Part shown: positions 1 to 4,624 of the stretch, one piece after another
Layout of the letters: every line of letters begins with the position of its first letter
Position numbering within the stretch: the stretch's first letter is position 1
Assembly: GCA_003543035.1 (NCBI GenBank)
Contig: DPJL01000258.1
Coordinates: 1-8,046 of the forward strand
Source: Micromonosporaceae bacterium
GTDB taxonomy: Bacteria > Actinomycetota > Actinomycetes > Mycobacteriales > Micromonosporaceae
Direction: 5' to 3'
DNA length: 8,046 bases
The notes under the pieces: generated by a model
Told to the model about the DNA's origin: nothing
Seen by the model: only the letters and a program-made list of their open reading frames with translations
Databases searched by the model: none
Program-made: the position numbers and the translations under genes

Positions 1-1220
1 GCTGGAGTGTGGTGAGTGTCCCGGCCTCGCTTCCGGTGGGCACCAACGTAGTCCGGCTCGCCTCCACCACAACCAACGGCCCGGCGAACATCGACTCGCT
101 GGCCACTGGCGACGCACCACCGCCGACCGGGCGGGACTGGTCCGATGAGATGGTCCGCTCCACCATGCAGCGCTACACCCCGGCCACCATCGGCGGCTGG
201 AGTTACCCGGTGGCGCTGTACCTCTACGGCCAGTATCACGTCTATCTGCGTACCGGGAATCCGGCGCGGCTGACCTACATCCGTCAGTGGGCGGACCGTT
301 TCGTCGGCTCAGATGGCAGCATCGGCAACAGTTTCAACAACCTCGACAGCATGCTCGGCGGACGGGTGCTGTTGATCCTTTACAAGGAGACCGGTCTCGC
401 CAAGTACCGGACAGCGGCCCTGAAGATCCGAAACCGGTTCGCCACGTATCCGAAGACGTCGGATCCCAGGTACCCGCCAATTGGTGGTTTCTGGCATTCG
501 ACAAGCGAAAGCCGGCAGGGTCAGCTCTGGGCCGACGGGGTCTTCATGTCCATGCCGTTCCTCGCCGAGTGGGGCCGCGATGCCGCGTCGTCCACATCGG
601 ACAGAGATGCGGCCTGGAACACGGCCACTGAACAGATGGTCATCTACGGCACGCATCTGCAGACCGCCAACGGTTTGCTGAAGCACGCCTATGACGAACC
701 GCGCGACGAGTCGTGGTCGGACAACACCACGGGTCTGTCACAGGAATACTGGTGCCGCGCCATCGGCTGGTATGGCATGGCAAGTCACCAGATCCTTGAC
801 ATCATCCCGGCCAACCACCCGCGCCGCGCTCAGATGATCACGATCGTGCAGAACCTGGTGCGTGGCTTCAAGACCTATCAGGACTCGAGCACGGGCCGCT
901 GGTTCCAGGTCGTCGACAAGGGCCACCTGTCCGACAACTGGACCGAGACGTCCTGCTCGGCGATGTACACCTACACGATCGACCGAGCCATCGAGAAGGG
1001 TTATGTCTCGGCGACCGATTACCAGAACAACTCCGATCGCGGGTTCCAAGGAGTGCTCAACAAAATCAGGCTGGGCACCGACAACCTGACTTATCTGGAC
1101 ACCATCTCCGAGGGCACCAACGTCGGAAACTACGCCTACTACCGAGACCGCGCCCAGCGCACGAACGACAACCACGGCACGGGCGCCTTCCTCATCATGT
1201 TCGAGCAACTTCGCAGATAG
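1..1220 (+). CDS. GH105/GH88-like unsaturated glycuronyl hydrolase with upstream carbohydrate-binding module (5'-partial)
   Basis: The reading frame is open to the left edge, so the gene starts upstream; the GTG at 9 is internal. The first ~30 visible residues (WSVVSVPASLPVGTNVVRLA, then GGP/D-type NIDSL) look like the last strands of a CBM6/CBM35-type module. The rest is a whole (alpha/alpha)6-barrel of the unsaturated rhamnogalacturonyl/glucuronyl hydrolase kind. Supporting motifs, counted from the GTG at 9, are LWADGVFMSMPFLAEW with candidate catalytic Asp176, YWCRAIGW (247-254, matching the family's W-x-R-G-x-G-W), SCSAMYTYTIDRAIEKG and the C-terminal GTGAFLIMFEQL. Enzymes of this family hydrolyse the unsaturated uronic acid that polysaccharide lyases leave on pectin or glycosaminoglycan-like oligosaccharides. 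An attached CBM implies secretion, but the signal peptide lies outside the window. The exact substrate cannot be told. Family assignment is confident. Confidence 0.88.
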   Translation, partial: WSVVSVPASLPVGTNVVRLASTTTNGPANIDSLATGDAPPPTGRDWSDEMVRSTMQRYTPATIGGWSYPVALYLYGQYHVYLRTGNPARLTYIRQWADRFVGSDGSIGNSFNNLDSMLGGRVLLILYKETGLAKYRTAALKIRNRFATYPKTSDPRYPPIGGFWHSTSESRQGQLWADGVFMSMPFLAEWGRDAASSTSDRDAAWNTATEQMVIYGTHLQTANGLLKHAYDEPRDESWSDNTTGLSQEYWCRAIGWYGMASHQILDIIPANHPRRAQMITIVQNLVRGFKTYQDSSTGRWFQVVDKGHLSDNWTETSCSAMYTYTIDRAIEKGYVSATDYQNNSDRGFQGVLNKIRLGTDNLTYLDTISEGTNVGNYAYYRDRAQRTNDNHGTGAFLIMFEQLRR

Positions 1221-1228
1221 CCGATTAC

Positions 1229-1259
1229 GGCTGCGTCGCGCCGGGTCAGCGGCGCAGCC
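1229..1259 (+). terminator. Hairpin after the GH105 gene, possible terminator
   Basis: The arms GGCTGCGTCGC and GCGGCGCAGCC pair over 11 bp with one U-G wobble around a 9-nt loop, starting 8 nt after the GH105 stop codon. There is no T-run after it, so it would be an I-shaped terminator of the sort common in actinobacteria rather than a canonical intrinsic one. It ends 2 nt before the proposed -10 of the next gene. Confidence 0.55.
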
Positions 1260-1261
1260 TC

Positions 1262-1267
1262 TAACAT
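1262..1267 (+). promoter_or_regulatory. Candidate -10 of a leaderless promoter for the VOC gene
   Basis: TAACAT fits the actinobacterial -10 TANNNT and lies 7 nt before the ATG at 1275, the spacing seen for leaderless mRNAs. No Shine-Dalgarno sequence precedes either possible ATG (1266 or 1275). No convincing -35 is visible, since that region lies inside the hairpin. Confidence 0.4.
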
Positions 1268-1274
1268 GGCCGGT

Positions 1275-1631
1275 ATGAACGGCAAAGCGCGGCTAAGCGG
1301 CGTCGCACTCGAGTGCCCGGATCCGGCTTCCCTGGCTGAGTTCTACAGCGCTGTCACGGGGTGGCCTGTCGTGTACAGCAATCCGGACTGGTACTCGATC
1401 AGCGAAGGCGACGACTTTCATCTGTCCTTTCAGCGCTCGCCCGGATACCAGCCTCCGGTCTGGCCCGATCCGGCTTCCTCCATGCAGTTTCACCTTCACT
1501 TCCGCGTCCCCGATCTGGAGGCCGCGCACCGCAACGTGCTCGCTCTAGGCGCCACCCACCTCGACGGCATCGTCTTCGCCGACCCCGCCGGCCATCCATT
1601 CTGTTTGGTGGCAACAAAGGAGGAGTCTTGA
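1275..1631 (+). CDS. VOC superfamily (glyoxalase-like domain) protein
   Basis: This is a 118-aa single-domain protein of the vicinal-oxygen-chelate fold, closest in feel to the 'glyoxalase_6' group. The start GVALECPDPASLAEFYSAVT is the typical first beta-alpha unit. The second half carries MQFHLHFRVPDLEAAHRNVL and ends with FADPAGHPFCLV, the usual final strands. His residues in FHLHF and the terminal DPAGHPF segment are where metal or substrate ligands sit in such proteins. The reaction cannot be named; relatives include dioxygenases, isomerases and resistance proteins, many uncharacterised. ATG 1275 was chosen over ATG 1266 because TAACAT sits 7 nt upstream as a leaderless -10, and the family usually begins about 8 residues before G-V-x-L-x-C-P-D. 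The stop TGA overlaps the TTG start of the next gene. Confidence 0.85.
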   Translation: MNGKARLSGVALECPDPASLAEFYSAVTGWPVVYSNPDWYSISEGDDFHLSFQRSPGYQPPVWPDPASSMQFHLHFRVPDLEAAHRNVLALGATHLDGIVFADPAGHPFCLVATKEES

Positions 1632-1951
1632 TCGCGCGCATATGGCGAGGCTGGGTTCGTACCGAGCAGGCCGGCGCCTATGTGGAATACATCAATGCCA
1701 CCGGGATGGCTGAATACCTTCAGACTCCGGGGAACCGTGGCGCCCAGATGCTGACCCGCGACCTCGGCGGCGGCCGAACCGAAGTGCTGACGTTGAGTTG
1801 GTGGGACTCACTTGAGAGCATCAAAGCCTTTGCGGGCGAGGACATCAATGTCGCGGTCTACTACCCCGAGGACGACGAATACCTCATCGCCCACGAAGAC
1901 ACCGTCACCCACTTCGAAGTCGCCAGCTCTGCCCCAAATCCAAGCGACTAA
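1628..1951 (+). CDS. ABM-like small protein (antibiotic biosynthesis monooxygenase fold), TTG start
   Basis: This is a 107-aa protein beginning MIARIWRGWVRTEQAGAYVEY, with the middle motifs TPGNRGAQMLTRDL and LSWWDSLESIKAFAGEDI, then VYYPEDDEYLI. The pattern of a first strand, a helix with Y-x-x-Y, a central strand and W-x-S-x-x-x-I-x-x-F is that of ferredoxin-like dimeric alpha/beta-barrel (ABM/DABB) proteins, and close relatives are common in actinomycetes without a known reaction. The open frame extends upstream over the VOC gene, but AAAGGAGGAG (1616-1625) ends 2 nt before TTG 1628 and its GGAGG core is 4 nt away. This start makes a TTGA overlap with the VOC stop, so translation is very probably coupled. 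A joint role with the VOC protein is inference. Confidence 0.8.
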   Translation: MIARIWRGWVRTEQAGAYVEYINATGMAEYLQTPGNRGAQMLTRDLGGGRTEVLTLSWWDSLESIKAFAGEDINVAVYYPEDDEYLIAHEDTVTHFEVASSAPNPSD

Positions 1952-1975
1952 CCTCGCCGGCTGGGCGCCCGACCG

Positions 1976-2440
1976 TCACGTGGCAGACGTCAGATGCCCT
2001 CGCCCCCGAACCGGATACCGGATCATTGCTTCTTGCACACGGAAAGGTAGATCCGGTTCCTTGTTGACCTCAAAGCCAAGGGAGACATAGAACTTGGTGA
2101 GCTGTGCGATATCGGCACCCCAGTGAGCGGAGGGCGTTAGCTCTAGCGTGACGCGGGCGCAGTCGGCCCACTGACACAGCTCAGTCATGACCTTCCGTGC
2201 CCGGCCTTGACCTGATCGCACAGCCAATAGCGCACAGATTGCTACGTGGGAGCCACGAGCCAGAAGCTTGAGTTGCATGCGGTAGAACAACCAGGCCCAT
2301 TCCATGAAGCCGGCCAGGATGAGGTCACGGCGTGTTCGGTCGAGGAGACCCCAGGTTTCACAATCACAGACACGCATGGCCGGCACTTGGCCGACACGCA
2401 CGATGGTCAGTCGTCTTCTTCTCAGGTTGACTGCGATCAT
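1976..2440 (-). CDS. GNAT-family N-acetyltransferase
   Basis: This is a 154-aa protein. The C-terminal half shows the GNAT core: VRSGQGRARKVMTELCQWAD (residues 74-93), with a GxGxA acetyl-CoA pyrophosphate loop followed by the long helix, then VTLELTPS (98-104) and LTKFYVSLGFEVN (114-126), the classic motif B 'fY..lGF'. It ends in MIRYP, a common GNAT finish. The first ~60 residues are Arg-rich and match no standard GNAT N-terminus that I recognise, so this part may have diverged. ATG 2438-2440 is preceded by AGGGAA; a GTG one codon upstream is equally possible. The TTG at 2470 would overlap the preceding gene by 20 nt and is less likely. It is last in a minus-strand operon, 10 nt after the 70-aa gene. 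The acetyl acceptor is unknown. Confidence 0.75.
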   Translation of the reverse strand: MIAVNLRRRRLTIVRVGQVPAMRVCDCETWGLLDRTRRDLILAGFMEWAWLFYRMQLKLLARGSHVAICALLAVRSGQGRARKVMTELCQWADCARVTLELTPSAHWGADIAQLTKFYVSLGFEVNKEPDLPFRVQEAMIRYPVRGRGHLTSAT

Positions 2441-2450
2441 CACGGCTTCC

Positions 2451-2663
2451 CTAGGAATAGACCTTGACAAGGAGCTGGTCAGCTTCGACGTTTACGAAGG
2501 TGCCGGGCTTGGCGGTACCGCCGCGAACAAGAATGCACTGGATTCGGCCATCATCGGCCTGAGCGACAATGCGGCCGACGGCATCGGAGTGAGCGAGCAC
2601 GCTCAAGGCCACGAGATCACCAATGCTGACCGACTCATTGGCACGGGTCGTCCAGAGGCTCAT
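2451..2663 (-). CDS. Unrecognised 70-aa protein, probably small beta-barrel
   Basis: The predicted product is 70 aa, starting MSLWTTRANESVSIGDLVAL. It is rich in short beta-strand-like blocks (VSIGDLVALSVL, AVGRIVAQ, IQCILVRGG, GTFVNVEADQLLVKVY) separated by Gly/Asp turns, which suggests an SH3- or OB-like small barrel. There is no signal peptide, membrane segment or known catalytic motif. ATG 2661-2663 was chosen because it forms an exact ATGA overlap with the stop of the 77-aa gene upstream and has GAGGTGG 6 nt before it; GTG codons at 2672 and 2669 are alternatives. Position between the 77-aa gene and the GNAT gene implies co-translation with both. I do not recognise the family and give no function. 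Confidence 0.65.
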   Translation of the reverse strand: MSLWTTRANESVSIGDLVALSVLAHSDAVGRIVAQADDGRIQCILVRGGTAKPGTFVNVEADQLLVKVYS

Positions 2664-2893
2664 CGCCACCACCTCACTCCGAGATCGAGCGGGCGGCGTT
2701 CCAACTGCCCGGCTGGGCCCTCCACAAGCGGTAGTTCCGACGTCTGGCCAGGGCTCCAGCCATGGTCAACGAGGCAGTCTCGCAAGATTTGGATGACAGT
2801 GGTGGAATTGTTCCACGCTGGACGCTCACGGGAATCGTCTATAGACGATTCGGAGGAGTAAGCGGCGACGCTAGCCATCCTGTTGTGCGGCAT
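2660..2893 (-). CDS. Unrecognised 77-aa protein with strong own ribosome binding site
   Basis: The product is 77 aa and starts MPHNRMASVAAYSSES. It has a polar Ser-rich N-terminus, a likely amphipathic helix (TTVIQILRDCLVDHGW), then a Pro/Gly-rich tail with LPLVEGPAGQLERRPLDL and a final RWWR. The frame is open far upstream into the kinase-like fragment, but ATG 2891-2893 has a perfect AGGAGGT exactly 8 nt before it, which argues for an independent start. It overlaps the 70-aa gene by ATGA. Codons 15-21 contain a perfect 20-bp palindrome that looks like a GntR operator. No domain is recognised. An alternative is that this stretch is only the C-terminal end of a 178-aa fusion; I find that less likely. 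Confidence 0.6.
   Translation of the reverse strand: MPHNRMASVAAYSSESSIDDSRERPAWNNSTTVIQILRDCLVDHGWSPGQTSELPLVEGPAGQLERRPLDLGVRWWR
2832..2851. promoter_or_regulatory. Perfect 20-bp palindrome, GntR/HutC-type operator candidate
   Basis: GAATCGTCTATAGACGATTC is identical to its reverse complement over all 20 bases. The core GT-CTATAG-AC fits the GT(N)xAC pattern known for HutC-subfamily GntR regulators. It lies 40-60 nt downstream of the 77-aa gene's start codon. Bound there, a repressor would block elongation or a promoter close by. The only GntR gene in the window (6636-7307) is of the FCD type, so it is not an obvious partner. Confidence 0.6.
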
Positions 2894-3196
2894 GGATACT
2901 GACCTCCTCGGCGGACCTAAGATCTCTAGCGGAGCCCGGCTAGCGTCGGCACGCGAGAGACGCCAGACGGACTCCTGAAAGGCATCGAGACAGTCAGACG
3001 CCACGGCGGGTTCGGCGAGCCGTCCGTGCGCGTCTGCGGTGCCGAACAGGTGCCAGGGCAGAAGGCTGTGCTGGCGCGCTGTGTGGCTAAACTCGCGCAG
3101 CCGGAAGCAGCAGGCATCATGTTCGGCGGTCAGCTGCCCGGTGACGGTGCTCTTGCCAGCTCCGGGTGGGCCGATCAGAGCGATGAAGCCTCGCAT
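2894..3196 (-). pseudogene. N-terminal fragment of a P-loop nucleotide kinase
   Basis: Translation starts well: AAAGGAGG lies about 7 nt before ATG 3194-3196, and the protein begins MRGFIALIGPPGAGKSTVTG with a perfect Walker A (GPPGAGKST, residues 9-17). It continues with FRLREF, as in adenylate-kinase-like enzymes. The match to that fold fades after about residue 75 (DAFQESV): no Walker B/'DGFP' segment, LID or Arg-rich closing region follows, whereas family members are normally about 180-220 aa. The frame stays open without a stop through 2660, giving a 178-aa product whose last 77 residues are the separately started small gene. I infer a 3' deletion that joined the kinase start to the upstream region of that gene. 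A genuine short or fused protein remains possible. Confidence 0.55.
2902..2908 (-). promoter_or_regulatory. Strong Shine-Dalgarno deciding the start of the 77-aa gene
   Basis: On the minus strand this reads AGGAGGT, a full match to the anti-SD core, 8 nt before ATG 2891-2893. It sits inside the frame of the kinase-like reading frame (codons for PRRS), where such a site has no reason to exist unless it initiates translation. Confidence 0.7.
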
Positions 3197-3274
3197 GCTG
3201 GCCCTCCTTTGGGCGTGTGGAATCTGCCGCGTCGACTGGCAATGTCGAGCGGCGAGCTGGGATATGGAGTCCTG

Positions 3275-4084
3275 TTAGGCGTTGATGCGCTGGGATCGAG
3301 GGCTTGGCAGTGGGTTGAACCCGGCCGGTATGTCTAATGTGGGCAGTGGATTTCCGAGGATCCGGTACATGCGTCGTTGCCCTGCGAAGGCGGATCGGCC
3401 GTGAAGCCACCTGGTGTTGCACAACATGTAGCCCTGTCCTGGCCCCAACTCGATGGTGATCGCGCAGTCGCGCACCATCCGCTGAAGCTCACTAAGCCTG
3501 TAAGTGAGTTGCGGCGAGAACCGGGCCAGCGCATCGGTGCGGAGCCGCACGGTGACCCGGCCGTCTTCGCCGGCCCCGAACACCGAGGCCAGATGCCCGG
3601 ACGCGCCTCCGAATAGGACGGAGCGCGGCGCACACAGCAGCTCAAGCAGCTCCGGCTGTTGCTCGGAGACACGCTGGTAGACCAGGTGGCCGTCGGCTAG
3701 CACGCAGGCCCCGCCCTCGGAAGCGGCGGTGACACAGGCCAGCATCATCAGTTGCGGCGGGTAAGCAACCGTCGAGCTTTCGGTGTGCAGGTCAAGGCCA
3801 TCGTGGCCGAATCCCGCCATGCCGGGGGTGCGCGAAAGGTCGCCGCGGTCGGCCACAACCGTGACGCTATCTGGCTCGCTGTCCCGGTGTGGCCACACGT
3901 CCATTACTTGCTGGGCAAGACGTGTCGCCGCCCCCCGATCGGATACGCCGCCGAACGTGGCAAGACCGTGCTCACGCAGGCGGCAGGCCAGCCGGTCGGC
4001 GGCTGTTGGCCCGGTCACCTCAACGGCATAGTCCGCGAAAGCATCTGGCAATTCCCTCACCTCGATCACTTGAACTACGACCAC
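3275..4084 (-). CDS. TauD/clavaminate-synthase-like Fe(II)/2-oxoglutarate dioxygenase
   Basis: This is a 269-aa protein (from GTG 4084) of the TauD/TfdA jelly-roll family, whose members hydroxylate or otherwise oxidise small molecules, often amino acids, using Fe(II), O2 and 2-oxoglutarate. The facial triad is visible: LHTESS with His100 and Glu102, and the distal His228 in TRWLHGRSAF. RRMYRIL (237-243) follows with the Arg that typically binds 2-oxoglutarate. PPQLMMLACVTAASEGGACVLADG is the family's 'pp..lL.C...a..GG.t.l.Dg' block. All key residues are present, so it should be active; the substrate is unknown. GTG 4084 was chosen because TATGGC, a -10-like hexamer, lies 5 nt upstream with TTGTCA as -35. 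GTG 4069, GTG 4060 or TTG 4051 (after GAGGTGAGGG) are alternatives. The frame runs open to 4219, but that would cross the divergent promoter. Confidence 0.85.
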   Translation of the reverse strand: MVVVQVIEVRELPDAFADYAVEVTGPTAADRLACRLREHGLATFGGVSDRGAATRLAQQVMDVWPHRDSEPDSVTVVADRGDLSRTPGMAGFGHDGLDLHTESSTVAYPPQLMMLACVTAASEGGACVLADGHLVYQRVSEQQPELLELLCAPRSVLFGGASGHLASVFGAGEDGRVTVRLRTDALARFSPQLTYRLSELQRMVRDCAITIELGPGQGYMLCNTRWLHGRSAFAGQRRMYRILGNPLPTLDIPAGFNPLPSPRSQRINA

Positions 4085-4089
4085 AGTCA

Positions 4090-4118
4090 GCCATAGGTTT
4101 CGATCAAGCAATTGACAA
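4090..4118 (-). promoter_or_regulatory. Candidate promoter of the dioxygenase gene
   Basis: On the minus strand TTGTCA (4118-4113) is followed after 17 nt by TATGGC (4095-4090), just before GTG 4084. The -35 is good and the -10 poor. The same -35 bases read TTGACA on the plus strand (4112-4117), but no matching -10 stands at the right distance there. Confidence 0.35.
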
Positions 4119-4125
4119 ACTGTCA
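4113..4125. repeat. Short inverted repeat over the -35 of the dioxygenase promoter
   Basis: TGACA-AAC-TGTCA has 5-bp arms and a 3-nt centre, and covers the candidate -35. A regulator bound here would affect the dioxygenase gene directly. It is short enough to occur by chance. Confidence 0.35.
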
Positions 4126-4126
4126 G

Positions 4127-4162
4127 GCCGACCGCCCCGGTAACCTGCGGCGAACGGTCGGC
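4127..4162. repeat. Inverted repeat GCCGACCG / CGGTCGGC in the divergent intergenic region
   Basis: Two perfect 8-bp arms (4127-4134 and 4155-4162) are separated by 20 nt, midway between the dioxygenase and NUDIX genes. It could be a pair of half sites for a dimeric regulator, such as the XRE protein encoded next door, or an RNA hairpin in a long NUDIX leader. Confidence 0.45.
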
Positions 4163-4171
4163 GCAGCGTGT

Positions 4172-4177
4172 TAACGT
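4172..4177 (+). promoter_or_regulatory. Candidate -10 for the NUDIX-regulator operon
   Basis: TAACGT fits TANNNT and lies 32 nt before the NUDIX ATG, leaving room for a short leader with the AGGAGG site at 4196-4201. No convincing -35 is seen 16-18 nt upstream, so the promoter may need an activator. Confidence 0.3.
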
Positions 4178-4209
4178 CCGCATGACCCCAGCGGCAGGAG
4201 GAAGCAAAC

Positions 4210-4620
4210 ATGTACACACCTCACACCTTCCCCGTGTCCGTCAAAGGTGTGTGCGTGCGCGACGGCCGGGTGCTGTTGCTGCACAACGAACGCGACGAGT
4301 GGGAACTGCCCGGCGGCAAACTCGAGCTCGGTGAGGACCCGATCGAATGCGTCACCCGGGAGATCAGTGAAGAAACAGGCTGGACCGTCGACGTCGGCTC
4401 GATCCTGGACTGCTGGCAGTACCACATCCGCGATGGCGTCGACGTGCTGATCGTGACCTACGGCTGCCACGTCACCGGCGACTCGCCAGTACAGGTCAGC
4501 CACGAGCACAAGCAGGCTGACCTCTTCACACTTGCCGAGGTCGAAGACCTGCCTATGCCGCAGGGATACCGGCGCTCCATCCAGGAATGGTTCACCCAGC
4601 AAGCACTCGCGCCAAGGTAG
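4210..4620 (+). CDS. NUDIX hydrolase
   Basis: This is a 136-aa protein with a complete Nudix box at residues 36-58: G36-x5-E42-x7-REISEETGW, which fits GX5EX7REUXEEXGU with Trp as the last bulky residue. The fold is standard for the small MutT-like group, with strand VKGVCVRDGRVLLLHNE before the box and WELPGGKLELGE leading into it. It hydrolyses a nucleoside diphosphate linked to another group, with Mg2+ bound by the box glutamates; the substrate cannot be read from sequence. The ATG has AGGAGG 8 nt upstream. It is followed after only 4 bp by the zinc-ribbon/XRE regulator gene, so the two are one operon. NUDIX domains next to regulators sometimes sense or clear nucleotide-sugar ligands; that link is inference. 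Confidence 0.92.
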   Translation: MYTPHTFPVSVKGVCVRDGRVLLLHNERDEWELPGGKLELGEDPIECVTREISEETGWTVDVGSILDCWQYHIRDGVDVLIVTYGCHVTGDSPVQVSHEHKQADLFTLAEVEDLPMPQGYRRSIQEWFTQQALAPR

Positions 4621-4624
4621 AGCC

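Noticed and set aside
738..1208. 156-aa minus-strand open frame opposite the GH105 gene
   Set aside because: Val/Gly/Asp-rich shadow of a clearly conserved enzyme.
1319..1478. Twelve-base direct repeat GATCCGGCTTCC in the VOC gene
   Set aside because: Both copies encode DPAS in frame; chance recurrence of a short coding segment.
1952..1975. Terminator between the converging ABM and GNAT genes
   Set aside because: The 24-bp gap shows no stable hairpin or T-run on either strand.
2304..2861. 185-aa open frame on the plus strand
   Set aside because: It is antisense to the small-gene operon, lacks a convincing ribosome binding site and reads as low-complexity Arg/Ser/Thr sequence.
2660..2893. 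77-aa product as a RiPP precursor modified by the nearby dioxygenase
   Set aside because: There is no leader/core pattern, only one Cys, and no recognised maturation enzyme, protease or transporter in the window; adjacency to a dioxygenase alone is too little.
4085..4219. 45-residue N-terminal extension of the dioxygenase to a GTG at 4219
   Set aside because: It would overlap the NUDIX start and occupy the whole divergent promoter region; the extra residues do not resemble the family.
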